Below, piece by piece: positions 32,988-40,172 of a stretch of DNA of 43,267 nucleotides (within the stretch, counting starts at the first letter, position 1; each line of letters opens with the position of its first letter). Under the pieces are notes generated by a model. It saw only the letters and a program-made list of their open reading frames with translations. It ran no database searches and was not told the DNA's origin. A program made the translations under genes and the position numbers. Source of the DNA: DASREM01 sp035652095 (GTDB lineage Bacteria; Acidobacteriota; Terriglobia; Terriglobales; Acidobacteriaceae); the NCBI GenBank assembly GCA_035652095.1, contig DASREM010000020.1, positions 1 to 43,267 of the forward strand. The letters run 5' to 3'.

Positions 32988-33608
32988 TCAGTCGCAGCGA
33001 ATAGCGTAGCGAACCAAGCTCGCCGTTTCATGAATGTCAAGTTTCCGCATGAGCCGGGTCCGGTGGGATTCGGCAGTCTTCACGCTGATGCCCAAATGAG
33101 AAGCGATCTCCTTTGTGGACTTCCCTTGACCAACTAGTTGAAGGACTTGGCGCTCACGGGAGGAGAGGGGATCGGCCAAAACGCACCTTCTGGATAGATC
33201 TGCGCCGACAACTGCGCGCGATATGCCCGGGCTGAGATAAAGCGATCCCCGGGACACTTCTTGTATCGCGTGGACAAGGTCGTCGGCTACCTGGCTTTTC
33301 AAAACATATCCTCTTACTCCAACGCGGAATGCCTCCGCAACGTACTGGTCCACGTCATGCTTCGTGAGAAGCGTCACTTTTGTTTTCGGGAATGATTTTT
33401 GCAGTTCGCGAGCTGCATCAAGTCCATTCAAAACGGGCATGCTGATGTCCATAATGACGATATTAGGCTGGGTCTTGACCGCCATTCTCAACGCTTCTTC
33501 TCCGTTTGAGGCCTCTCCTACCACTTGGAATCCTTGTCTTTCCAGAAATGCCTTAAGCCCTTGGCGGACCAGGGCATGATCGTCGGCGAGCAAGACTCGA
33601 GTGGACAT
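32988..33608 (-). CDS. NarL-family response regulator (second of the minus-strand pair)
   Basis: A 206-residue receiver-HTH protein: RVLLADDHALVRQGL, phospho-acceptor Asp54 in VIMDISMPVLNG, switch Lys in YVLKSQVADD, and a LuxR-type HTH (LSSRERQVLQLVGQGKSTKEIA...VKTAESHRTRL). It is strikingly similar to the regulator at 34257-34889 throughout both domains, so one is a duplicate of the other, with a PilZ-like gene between. No kinase adjoins this copy; the kinase at 34861-35841 may serve both, giving a branched output. Confidence 0.92.
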   Translation of the reverse strand: MSTRVLLADDHALVRQGLKAFLERQGFQVVGEASNGEEALRMAVKTQPNIVIMDISMPVLNGLDAARELQKSFPKTKVTLLTKHDVDQYVAEAFRVGVRGYVLKSQVADDLVHAIQEVSRGSLYLSPGISRAVVGADLSRRCVLADPLSSRERQVLQLVGQGKSTKEIASHLGISVKTAESHRTRLMRKLDIHETASLVRYAIRCD

Positions 33609-33623
33609 CGTGTCGTGAGCAGG

Positions 33624-34184
33624 CTAAGAAGGTCGCAATCCCAGGTAATGAGATAGCCTGTCGTTCCTTCCAAATGAGCGCCCGGACTTATCCTCGCTCC
33701 CGGAATCTGCAGTCCCTACACCGCAGTGGGCCGAGTACAGACGTCTCATTAAGGCTCCGAAGCGCAGACGGTCCGGATCATTGAGGGAGGTGAATTTTAG
33801 CCCGAGGCCGTGGCTAGGTTCTGCGTGCCGCACCAACGCTTTTGCGCGAATCTGCCCCTCACTCACAAGAAAGTGAAGCTCGACAGGGGCGCCCAAGTCT
33901 TTCTGAACGGACGTTTCGATAAAGATGCCGCCCAAATTGAGGTTCCGAACGCGCGACAGTTCGCCTTGACCGTTGCAATACCAAAAAGCATAAACGGCGT
34001 CGTCTGCATCAACGCGCGGAGTGACCCTTCGAGAATAGAGTACAGTTTGCCACAAGGTTTCCTCTCCACCGTTCCTGGCAATTCCCATGTTGGCTGCGCT
34101 ATGGGCTGCGCCCAGGATTTTTCTGGAACGCAACATAGCGCCCGGACAGAAGGCGAACAAGCAAGGAAAGTCCCTAAAGTCCAA
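33624..34184 (-). CDS. PilZ-like domain protein
   Basis: Up to 186 residues with a PilZ-type domain: RVTPR (RxxxR) and, some 30 residues on, RNLNLGGIFIET, where Asn replaces the Ser of the usual [D/N]xSxxG, then HGLGLKF. The C-terminal ~45 residues are unrelated and rich in Ser, Gly and Arg. The start is unclear: the frame is open to a TTG at 34184, with ATG codons at 34136 and 34088 inside it, and none has a convincing ribosome site; the domain itself only begins after 34088. It sits between the duplicated NarL-type regulators on the same strand. A role as c-di-GMP effector is inferred from fold and from the nearby cyclase. Confidence 0.68.
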   Translation of the reverse strand: MDFRDFPCLFAFCPGAMLRSRKILGAAHSAANMGIARNGGEETLWQTVLYSRRVTPRVDADDAVYAFWYCNGQGELSRVRNLNLGGIFIETSVQKDLGAPVELHFLVSEGQIRAKALVRHAEPSHGLGLKFTSLNDPDRLRFGALMRRLYSAHCGVGTADSGSEDKSGRSFGRNDRLSHYLGLRPS

Positions 34185-34256
34185 CCGGGTATAACCTGTA
34201 GTTGCACAGCTAGGATTTAGCGAAGCAATGGGCAGGAAAAGCGCTAAATGTGTGTT

Positions 34257-34889
34257 TCAGGGCTGCACCAGCCCGCGCCGGACTGCATATCGCACAAGGC
34301 TGGCAGTTTCGTGGATATCAAGTTTTTGCATAAGTCTAGATCGATGGGACTCCGCCGTTTTTACGCTGATCCCCAAAAGAGAGGCGACGTCCTTTGTTGA
34401 CTTCCCTTCGGCGATCAGTTGCAACACTTGACGCTCGCGGCTGCTCAGTGGATCCGCAGGCCTTTCCGACCTGGAGCGATACGCCTCCACCACGGCCTGT
34501 GATACGCCTGGGCTGAGATAGAATCCCCCTCGCGAGACCTGTCGAATGGCGTGAACCAGGTCGCTTGCGACTTGGCTCTTCAGGACATATCCTCTGACCC
34601 CTGCTTGCAAGGCTTCGTGGATGTATTGCTCCTCTTCATGCTGCGTGAGCAGAATGGCTTTGGTCTTGGGACACGACCGCGCCAGCTCCCGGGCTGCATC
34701 GATTCCATTCAACGTGGGCATACTGATGTCTATTACTGCAATATCGGGGTGGAGTTCCTCTGTCAGTCGAATTACTTCCTGCCCATCGGATGCTTCGGCA
34801 ACGACTTGGAATTTCTCCCGCTCGAGCAGTGACCGCAGTCCTTGTCGCACAAGAACGTGATCATCCGCGAGCACAACGCGAATTGCCAT
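34257..34889 (-). CDS. NarL-family response regulator (cognate to RsbU_N-kinase)
   Basis: A 210-residue receiver-HTH protein: RVVLADDHVLVRQGL, phospho-acceptor Asp54 in AVIDISMPTLNG, Lys in YVLKSQVASD and a LuxR-type HTH (LSSRERQVLQLIAEGKSTKDVA...VKTAESHRSRL). Its start lies 29 nt inside the end of the kinase gene at 34861-35841, so the two are translationally coupled and cognate. It is the last member of the tight six-gene stressosome run and is the likely DNA-binding output of that pathway. A near-duplicate lies at 32988-33608. Confidence 0.92.
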   Translation of the reverse strand: MAIRVVLADDHVLVRQGLRSLLEREKFQVVAEASDGQEVIRLTEELHPDIAVIDISMPTLNGIDAARELARSCPKTKAILLTQHEEEQYIHEALQAGVRGYVLKSQVASDLVHAIRQVSRGGFYLSPGVSQAVVEAYRSRSERPADPLSSRERQVLQLIAEGKSTKDVASLLGISVKTAESHRSRLMQKLDIHETASLVRYAVRRGLVQP

Positions 34890-35841
34890 GGTTGTCCTCC
34901 AACGGAAGCTGCAAGGTGAGTTCAGTTCCCCGTCCGCGAGCCGCTTCGATGCGCACCGTCCCCCCTATTGCGCTGGCCCTTTCCTGCATTGCGACGAGTC
35001 CCAGCCCCTTGCGATCCGATATCCTCTGCAAATTGCGTACATCGAAGCCCGCCCCATCATCACGCACGGAACAGAATAGAACCTTCTTTGCCTGCCAGAC
35101 CCGGATCCAGATATTCTTTGCCTTTGCATGCTTAATGGCATTGTTGACCCCTTCCTGGACAATTCGGTAGAGCGCGGTCTCGATAGCGCCGGGCAGGCGC
35201 CCTGAGACCATCGTTTCGACATGGATGGGCACGGAAGCCCGTTTCGAGACTGCCTCAGCCAGAGAGCGAATGGCTGGAATCCAACCGAGATCATCCAGGA
35301 TCGTTGGCCGGAGCTCATGCGAATACCGTCGGAGTTGTCTTTCCACTTCATTCAATAGTCCTTCAATTTGACTTACTTGTTCTTGCTGGCGCTTGGGCAA
35401 TTCTCGCGCCATCTTGTCCAAGGCAAGGTGAACGGCCACGAGAAGTTGTCCCGCCTCGTCATGGATGGCATAAGCAATGCGCTTGATTTCTTGTTCGAGC
35501 GTTTCATTGAGTTGTCGCAACGCCTTCACTGCGTCCTGAAATCCGCGGTGCGCCATCTCATAGGGAGACAGACATTCGCCCAAGAAATCAGCGCCGACCC
35601 GGAGCAGACTCTCTCGACGTTGGGCATTCTTTTCATCGTCCAGGAGTCCCTGCAGAACTTGATGATGGATGGAAGCGATCTCCACCAGGCTCTTTTGCTC
35701 CGCGATAGCTCGGCGGCCGAGTTCATACGCCCGGCCCAGAGCAGTTTCACCTGCGCCTGAGGCGTATTCACGCAGCACGGAGGCGTACTCCTGTGCAAAA
35801 CTCGCAGGCGCCGCTGTCTTGCATCGGGTAGCGGTTCTCAT
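34861..35841 (-). CDS. Histidine kinase with RsbU-like N-terminal domain
   Basis: A 326-residue soluble kinase. Residues ~15-105 resemble the N-terminal RsbT-binding domain of the phosphatase RsbU: a YxxxLxxY start, GETALGRAYELGRRAI, then EIASIHHQVLQ and FLGECLSPYEMA. No PP2C domain follows. Instead there is a HisKA_3 segment with phospho-acceptor His127 in AYAIHDEAGQ and a HATPase domain (NNAIKHAKA, RDDGAGFD, GLGLVAMQER). It overlaps the phosphatase gene by 4 nt and the regulator gene by 29 nt. I infer that RsbT released from the stressosome binds the N-terminal domain and switches this kinase, replacing RsbU as output. The RsbU comparison is from memory of the Bacillus protein and should be checked by profile search. 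Confidence 0.85.
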   Translation of the reverse strand: MRTATRCKTAAPASFAQEYASVLREYASGAGETALGRAYELGRRAIAEQKSLVEIASIHHQVLQGLLDDEKNAQRRESLLRVGADFLGECLSPYEMAHRGFQDAVKALRQLNETLEQEIKRIAYAIHDEAGQLLVAVHLALDKMARELPKRQQEQVSQIEGLLNEVERQLRRYSHELRPTILDDLGWIPAIRSLAEAVSKRASVPIHVETMVSGRLPGAIETALYRIVQEGVNNAIKHAKAKNIWIRVWQAKKVLFCSVRDDGAGFDVRNLQRISDRKGLGLVAMQERASAIGGTVRIEAARGRGTELTLQLPLEDNHGNSRCARG

Positions 35842-36455
35842 GCGCGTATTCCAGTCAATCGCACGACCAATACAAGCGCGTCGTCATTTCCGTTCCGAAA
35901 CTGCTCCAAAATCCTGTCTGCGGCTCTCTGTGGATTCTCCAGCGCCGTGAGGCTCAGCTCGAAATCGCCCCGCACGCCATCCGTGGCAAAATACACCGTG
36001 TCTCCTCGAGTTATCTGGAGAACCGTGGCCTGCAACGGTGGCAGCTGGCAGCCCACGACGCCTCCGCGCAGGAGGAGCGCCTCGAGCGCATTTCCTTTTT
36101 TGATGTCGGCCCGCATCAGCACACCTTGGACGTTTCCGACGCCCAGCCATGTCATCAGGCCGTGGGAAATATCGATGGAAGCCAAGCTCAAAACGACGCC
36201 GCGCGTCGCGCGAAGCTTTTCATGACACTGCTCGACGAGAGAAATGATCGGCTCGTCGGCACATGTCTTTAGAATGGATGCTGCCGCGTTCGCCGCGTTG
36301 GCCGCTTCCTCGCCGTGACCGATGCCATCGATTGCGGCGATTAGTACTCCGCCCCGATTGCAGAGGACCACATGTCGATCACCAGACTCACCCTGCCCCG
36401 GTAGCGCGAACTTTGCCACGCCGTACTCGACCATGGGTACTTTTATTGTTTCCAC
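35838..36455 (-). CDS. RsbX-like PP2C serine/threonine phosphatase
   Basis: A 205-residue protein, essentially one PP2C/SpoIIE-type domain. Metal-binding aspartates appear in AAIDGIGHGEEA (Asp43), VYFATDGVRGDF and NGNDDALVLVV; MTWLGVGNV is the usual central strand. The short length without a sensor or RsbT-binding domain matches RsbX, which dephosphorylates RsbR and RsbS and resets the stressosome after signalling, rather than RsbU. It overlaps the RsbT-like gene by 13 nt and the kinase gene by 4 nt, so it is part of one transcript. Confidence 0.87.
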   Translation of the reverse strand: METIKVPMVEYGVAKFALPGQGESGDRHVVLCNRGGVLIAAIDGIGHGEEAANAANAAASILKTCADEPIISLVEQCHEKLRATRGVVLSLASIDISHGLMTWLGVGNVQGVLMRADIKKGNALEALLLRGGVVGCQLPPLQATVLQITRGDTVYFATDGVRGDFELSLTALENPQRAADRILEQFRNGNDDALVLVVRLTGIRA

Positions 36456-36847
36456 TTCTTCACCGCCACGGTTGTCCCCCGGCCGGGTTGGGAGGTGATT
36501 TGGAACTCGTCCATGAGCCGCCGAACACCTGGCAATCCCATTCCTAGACTACCGGAAGTCGAAAAACCGTCTCGCATCGCCAGCCGAACATCCGGAATTC
36601 CGGGGCCGTTATCGGAAGCGACGATCGAAAGGCCTTGACGGTCCGGGCCGTTAACTATCTTCAACGTGATTTGGCCCTTGCGGGCGTACGATACGATATT
36701 GCGCGCCAGCTCCGATATTGCCGTGGCGATGAGGGTGGCATCGCCAGCGGCAAATCCGAACTCCGTTGCAAGAGCCCGTCCTTTCTGCCGGGCGAGGACG
36801 ATATCTTGGTCCGAGTTGATCGTCACCCGGATTTCTCCATCGGACAC
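36443..36847 (-). CDS. rsbT: RsbT-like serine kinase / switch protein
   Basis: A 134-residue GHKL-type kinase. The N box is AISELARNIVSYA (Glu46, Asn50), the G1 box is ASDNGPGIPD (Asp79), and the G2 region is STSGSLGMGLPGVRRL, typical of RsbT rather than of anti-sigma factors SpoIIAB or RsbW. RsbT phosphorylates RsbS and RsbR in the stressosome and, once released, activates a partner through that partner's RsbU-type N-terminal domain. It begins 12 nt after rsbS. No sigma factor gene, RsbV or RsbW is nearby, so this switch must act on something other than SigB. Confidence 0.9.
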   Translation of the reverse strand: MSDGEIRVTINSDQDIVLARQKGRALATEFGFAAGDATLIATAISELARNIVSYARKGQITLKIVNGPDRQGLSIVASDNGPGIPDVRLAMRDGFSTSGSLGMGLPGVRRLMDEFQITSQPGRGTTVAVKKWKQ

Positions 36848-36859
36848 TTCTGCTCTCTC

Positions 36860-37222
36860 TTATTTCATCTTCTTGAACTTCTGGTTCAAATAGGCCAGCC
36901 CCTCTTCGAGATCCAACGCCGTGGCAACGCCCTCCAACGTCAACCCAAGCTGCACCATCGCAAAGGCCACTTCCGGCTGAATACCCACGATAACCGTTTC
37001 GGCGCCACGCAAGCGGATCATATGAGCGATCTCTCGAAGAGTACGTGATGCAAACGAGTCCATGACGTCCATCGCCGTAACATCGACGATGACCCCGCGC
37101 GAGCGAAATCTCACGACCTGTTGCACCAGTCCGCTGCGCAGTTGGCTGAGGTCCGCATCGGAAAGCGCGGCCTGAAACGTGGCGATAAGCACGTTGCCTT
37201 GTTTTAGAATAGGAACTTCCAC
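36860..37222 (-). CDS. rsbS: RsbS-like STAS scaffold protein
   Basis: A 120-residue single STAS domain. It starts with VPILKQGNVLIATFQ and has the phospho-acceptor loop VMDSFASRTL, in which Ser56 corresponds to the Ser phosphorylated by RsbT in the Bacillus protein. RsbS forms the core of the stressosome with RsbR and sequesters RsbT until phosphorylated. It begins 18 nt after rsbR and ends 12 nt before rsbT, the conserved R-S-T order. Confidence 0.9.
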   Translation of the reverse strand: MEVPILKQGNVLIATFQAALSDADLSQLRSGLVQQVVRFRSRGVIVDVTAMDVMDSFASRTLREIAHMIRLRGAETVIVGIQPEVAFAMVQLGLTLEGVATALDLEEGLAYLNQKFKKMK

Positions 37223-37240
37223 TTTGCGTTCCTCGACAGC

Positions 37241-38137
37241 TCAGCTGGGCTCCGCCTCCGACAAGCTCATCACTTTATACCCCAACAATCGTTCGGCCTG
37301 CTCGATTCCGCCTTGCAGGTCACCAACCGTGTTCATCTTGCCCAGGTCAATTCCGATAGTGACGAGGGTTTGGGCGATTTCCGGTGACAGCCCGGTCACG
37401 ATCACGTTTGCGCCGAGCAGTCGTGACGCTTCGACCGTCTGCACCAAGTGGTTCGCTACCGTCGCGTCCATAGCCGCCACACCGGTGATATCAATGACCA
37501 CAACTTTTGCGCGGTTTGTGCGGATGCCGCGAAGGAGCTGTTCGGTCAACTGCCGTGCCCGCTGGGGATCAATGACGCCGATGATCGGCAGAATGAGCAA
37601 CCGCTCGCGGACCTGTAGCACCGGAGTCGACAGTTCTCGGATCGCTTCCTGCTGCTGGCGAATGACACGCTCGCGCTCCTGCACAAAGCCCACGGCCACC
37701 GTATTCGCGATACGGTTCGCGGCCGGCTCATAGGCATCCAGGATGCGATTCAGTTTCTTGAAGTCGTTTTGGTACTTGGCAAAGAGTGACCGTGCCAGTA
37801 CGTCGCGAAGCAAGAGAACGATGCCGACGACTTCGTGAGTCTCGACGCCTCGCGGGATGATGCGTTCGGACAGATTCCGCGCGTAGGCCTGCAAGGCTTC
37901 GAATGTCTCGGTTTCCAGCGCCTCGACATAGCTGTCGTACACGGAGGTCGCTTCGGCGAAAATCTCGTCCTTGGTCATGGCCGTCAACAGCCGTGTTTCG
38001 GAAATACGTGCTACCCATTCCTCACGCAGCTGGGTTCGGTTCTGCCGAAGGTGCGCAACAAGCTCTCGAAGCAGCTCCGAGGGCTCTTCATTTCGCTTGG
38101 GCTCGGGGGTTGCAGTATTGGTCTCACGTTTCGCCAT
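37241..38137 (-). CDS. rsbR: RsbR-like stressosome sensor
   Basis: A 298-residue protein. Residues ~20-160 form an all-helical N-terminal domain like that of RsbRD (RsbT co-antagonist family) rather than a globin or light-sensing LOV domain; it would protrude from the stressosome as sensor. The linker and STAS domain follow (STPVLQVRERLLILPIIGVID at ~170-190). The phospho-acceptor loop is ITGVAAMDATVANHL with Thr226, and the second typical region is LGIDLGKMNTVGDLQGGI. A GGCGAGGAG ribosome site precedes ATG 38137. It opens the tight six-gene run ending at 34257. Confidence 0.9.
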   Translation of the reverse strand: MAKRETNTATPEPKRNEEPSELLRELVAHLRQNRTQLREEWVARISETRLLTAMTKDEIFAEATSVYDSYVEALETETFEALQAYARNLSERIIPRGVETHEVVGIVLLLRDVLARSLFAKYQNDFKKLNRILDAYEPAANRIANTVAVGFVQERERVIRQQQEAIRELSTPVLQVRERLLILPIIGVIDPQRARQLTEQLLRGIRTNRAKVVVIDITGVAAMDATVANHLVQTVEASRLLGANVIVTGLSPEIAQTLVTIGIDLGKMNTVGDLQGGIEQAERLLGYKVMSLSEAEPS

Positions 38138-38224
38138 GAATGTAGTCTCCTCGCCGTGCCGGGTGCGGCTCCGGAATATTGCGTCGCCTGAATGCAGGGA
38201 AATCCTGGATAGGCAATATCATTC

Positions 38225-38282
38225 GAGGGGCGCAGCATCAAGCAAGTAAAGCCCCGTATCGCCCCTCAGGTAAAGACCTGAG
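38225..38282 (-). promoter_or_regulatory. Two overlapping, mutually exclusive hairpins upstream of rsbR
   Basis: GAGGGGCG (38225-38232) is the exact complement of CGCCCCTC (38260-38267). A second perfect stem, CTCAGGT (38265-38271) with ACCTGAG (38276-38282) and a 4 nt loop, shares bases 38265-38267 with the first, so both cannot form fully at once. The element lies 88-145 nt before the rsbR start, in its probable leader. Neither stem is followed by a clear T-run. A regulatory switch, or a weak terminator for the upstream PilZ gene, are both possible. Confidence 0.4.
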
Positions 38283-38337
38283 TCAAAATGACAGTTGCAT
38301 TAAAAGTGCAGAAAAGCGAAGTCTTCTCGGACTCAAG

Positions 38338-38721
38338 TCAGGTACGCGCATACCTGTGGTACCTCGACCAAGTGACTTGGTTACGGTTGAAAGCCAAGCC
38401 CACTAGATAATGATCGTCGGTGTGCTTGTGGCAGTGGACAACCTTTCCGCGCAAAGGGACCTCGTCCTCTAAGGCGGTCACCTCCACTATCTCGCCGAGT
38501 CTCCAGGGGCGCCTGGAAATCACGCACGCGCCGTGCGCGCTGACATTATCCGTATAGGTCAGCTCAATCGCGCCGGGCGACCGGGGCGACAGGTCCCCCG
38601 ATCGCGTCAAGCGGACAACAATAGCGATGGAGAGGCGCTTTTCCATTCTTCCGTCGAGTTTGCGGACGAAGGCCACCGAGATCCGTCCTTGTTTGCTGAC
38701 GGGGGGATTCTGGGCCTGCAC
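38338..38721 (-). CDS. PilZ domain protein (intact motif)
   Basis: Up to 127 residues with a PilZ domain that keeps both c-di-GMP-binding elements: RMEKR (RxxxR) and DNVSAHG (NxSxxG), then YLVGLAF. Of the three PilZ-like proteins on this strand it has the most canonical motif, so it is the best candidate for a real c-di-GMP receptor. The frame opens at GTG 38721; ATG 38646 lies at the RxxxR motif and would cut into the binding site, so the longer form is favoured. It precedes rsbR by 200 nt on the same strand, with hairpins between, and may be separately transcribed. Confidence 0.75.
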   Translation of the reverse strand: MQAQNPPVSKQGRISVAFVRKLDGRMEKRLSIAIVVRLTRSGDLSPRSPGAIELTYTDNVSAHGACVISRRPWRLGEIVEVTALEDEVPLRGKVVHCHKHTDDHYLVGLAFNRNQVTWSRYHRYART

Positions 38722-38810
38722 TGTTGATGCTGCAGCCGTACAGATCGCTCTCTGATTTGTCCGCTACCGATAGAATTCGCATTGCTCGGACACGGCGACA
38801 ATCGAAGTAA

Positions 38811-38827
38811 GACTCGAAAAACGAGTC
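38811..38827. repeat. Perfect hairpin GACTCG-AAAAA-CGAGTC
   Basis: Six base pairs with a five-base A loop (T loop on the other strand), 90 nt upstream of the PilZ gene start. No T-run adjoins. It could be an operator or a leftover terminator. Confidence 0.35.
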
Positions 38828-39028
38828 AGGTGATTCCTCGAATGTTGCTAGGACCATTGGCCGGGCCGACCGAAACGCCGGTGAATAGGCCAATTCCTCC
38901 CTTGCGCGCGCTTTCGGTCAAATTCAACTATGCGGCCAAAACGCCAAAACAATCGTCACTTTTGGTCACTCCGTAGTTCGCCTATCCACTGCTCGAGGAC
39001 TTGCTGGTGTTTCTTTCTAACAGGCAAG

Positions 39029-39136
39029 GTCCGGATGTTGCGCGAACGGCATGACGTTGCGAAGGCGCTCACGCCTGAGCAAGAACGCACTTTGCTTAGA
39101 GCCACGGCGGAAGCGGATTTAGCCTGTCACACGGCA
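39029..39136 (+). pseudogene. Tyrosine-recombinase (integrase) remnant
   Basis: A ~36-residue stretch includes LRERHDVAKALTPEQERTLL, which matches the way the catalytic domain of phage-type integrases begins (ALTPEE..LL). The continuation expected in an intact enzyme, with the TGMRxGE motif and catalytic Arg, is absent: after residue ~69 of this open frame the sequence turns into unrelated basic text. Upstream residues are also not integrase-like. I read it as a fragment left by a mobile element. The match is short, so confidence is moderate. Confidence 0.4.
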
Positions 39137-39215
39137 AAGCTATCGCACAAGGGCCAGAACAGACGATTTTTGGGGCAGGCGTGCGCCAAAACGTGCACCA
39201 ACTTCCACAAGCCGC

Positions 39216-39446
39216 TTACGGCGCTTCCGCTAAGTTCCGGTCGTGCTCGCTTCCCGTCAGGGGCGCGAGGAACTCCGCGTAGAACGCGCCTGCCTTTCCA
39301 AAGTGGTAGTGCGCCGCCGGTGGGCGATCCTCCCCTACGAACTCCTCTTCGAAACCGGCCTCCCGCAGCCGCTTCCGCACAGTCGATTCTTCTTTCTTGA
39401 GTTTCGGTGATACCGCAACATCGCCATCGAGCGTCGTCAGCGCCAC
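39216..39446 (-). pseudogene. Nucleotidyltransferase-like gene remnant
   Basis: A 76-codon minus-strand frame, opening directly after a TAG, reads TLDGDVAVSPKL...LREAGFEEEF...AHYHFGKAGAFYAEFLAPLTGSE. The YAEFLxPLxGSE pattern is one I associate with the middle of hypothetical nucleotidyltransferase-like proteins of about 250-300 residues (AbiEii-like/GSU family). Both the N-terminal catalytic part and the C-terminal half are missing, so this is probably a decayed copy. It overlaps no good gene on the other strand. The family name is from memory and needs a profile search. Confidence 0.4.
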
Positions 39447-39535
39447 CTAGTCGAGTTTTCTTGCGCGCGCCTCGGGAGCACGTGTCTGTGGTCCGCATGC
39501 AGTCCCTCGCAAACCCCCATCTCTGACGCCATCTC

Positions 39536-39565
39536 TTGACTCCGATAAGATGACAGCTGTAATCT
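39536..39565 (+). promoter_or_regulatory. Promoter/operator of the tetR-type gene
   Basis: A near-consensus -35 (TTGACT, 39536-39541) is followed 18 nt later by a weak -10 (TAATCT, 39560-39565). Between them lies a 16 bp near-palindrome, GATGACAGCTGTAATC (39549-39564; 14 of 16 symmetric), closely related to the palindrome at 40173-40188. TetR-type proteins typically repress their own promoter from such a site. The predicted transcript would start only a few bases before the ATG at 39575, which has no ribosome site. Confidence 0.6.
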
Positions 39566-39574
39566 AATGCTGAG

Positions 39575-40150
39575 ATGCGTTACGAACCTGATCACAAAGT
39601 GAGGACACATCGGAGAATTGTCCGAAACGCCTCGCGTCAGTTGCGAGCCAAAGGTCTGAACGGTCCCGCCGTGACTACCTTGATGAAGGCTTCGGGTTTG
39701 ACGCATGGCGGCTTCTACAGGCACTTTGGCAGCCGTGACGAGCTTGTGGTTGAGGCGATTGAGGAGAGCCTTCAGGAGCTTCGCGACAGACTCCTTGCTG
39801 CGGCGAAGCAGGCAGAACCCGGTGAAGGTTGGAAAGCCATGGTTAGGAGCTATCTCTCTCTCGAACTCTGCGATCGTCCGGATGAGGGCTGTCCCCTCGC
39901 CGCGCTGGCCCCGGACATGGCCCGTACTCGGCCAGCGCTGAAGCAACGAATCAGTGCGGCCATACTAGAGTTCCGTGAAGAGTTAATGCCATTCATGCCC
40001 GGGCGTAATCCCGAAGAGAAGGCCGTCAACTTCCTTGCCATTTTTTCATCAATGGTTGGGGCCATTGCCATTGCACGCACGATGCCAGATGCCACTGTCC
40101 GGCAGAAGATTCTGAACATAGCCCGGGATCATCTGCTCCAGAGTTTTTAG
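39575..40150 (+). CDS. TetR-family transcriptional regulator
   Basis: A 191-residue repressor. The N-terminal HTH spans roughly residues 8-55: RIVRNASRQLRAKGLNGPAV, then TTLMKASGLTHGGFYRHFGSRDELV, the typical recognition helix and following motif. The ligand domain is of the TetR_C type seen with AcrR/YcdC-like regulators (RPDEGCPLAALAPDMAR). A related palindrome lies before this gene and another after it, ahead of the alpha/beta hydrolase gene, so it most likely represses itself and that hydrolase operon until a small ligand binds. The ligand is unknown; it may be the substrate of the hydrolase. Confidence 0.9.
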   Translation: MRYEPDHKVRTHRRIVRNASRQLRAKGLNGPAVTTLMKASGLTHGGFYRHFGSRDELVVEAIEESLQELRDRLLAAAKQAEPGEGWKAMVRSYLSLELCDRPDEGCPLAALAPDMARTRPALKQRISAAILEFREELMPFMPGRNPEEKAVNFLAIFSSMVGAIAIARTMPDATVRQKILNIARDHLLQSF

Positions 40151-40172
40151 CAAAAATTTTTTGTGACGATAA

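Larger units (their letters stand above)
38722..39574. other. Gene-poor stretch with decayed fragments
   Basis: Roughly 850 nt between the PilZ gene and the tetR-type gene with no intact gene. It contains a small hairpin (38811-38827), an integrase-like remnant on the plus strand (39029-39136), a nucleotidyltransferase-like remnant on the minus strand (39216-39446) and, at the right end, the regulator's own promoter/operator. The mix of fragments on both strands suggests an old insertion site. Confidence 0.55.

Noticed and set aside
39127..39498. A 123-codon minus-strand frame over the nucleotidyltransferase-like fragment.
   Set aside because: Arg/Gly-rich composition typical of a wrong frame; the overlapping frame 39216-39446 carries the recognisable motif.
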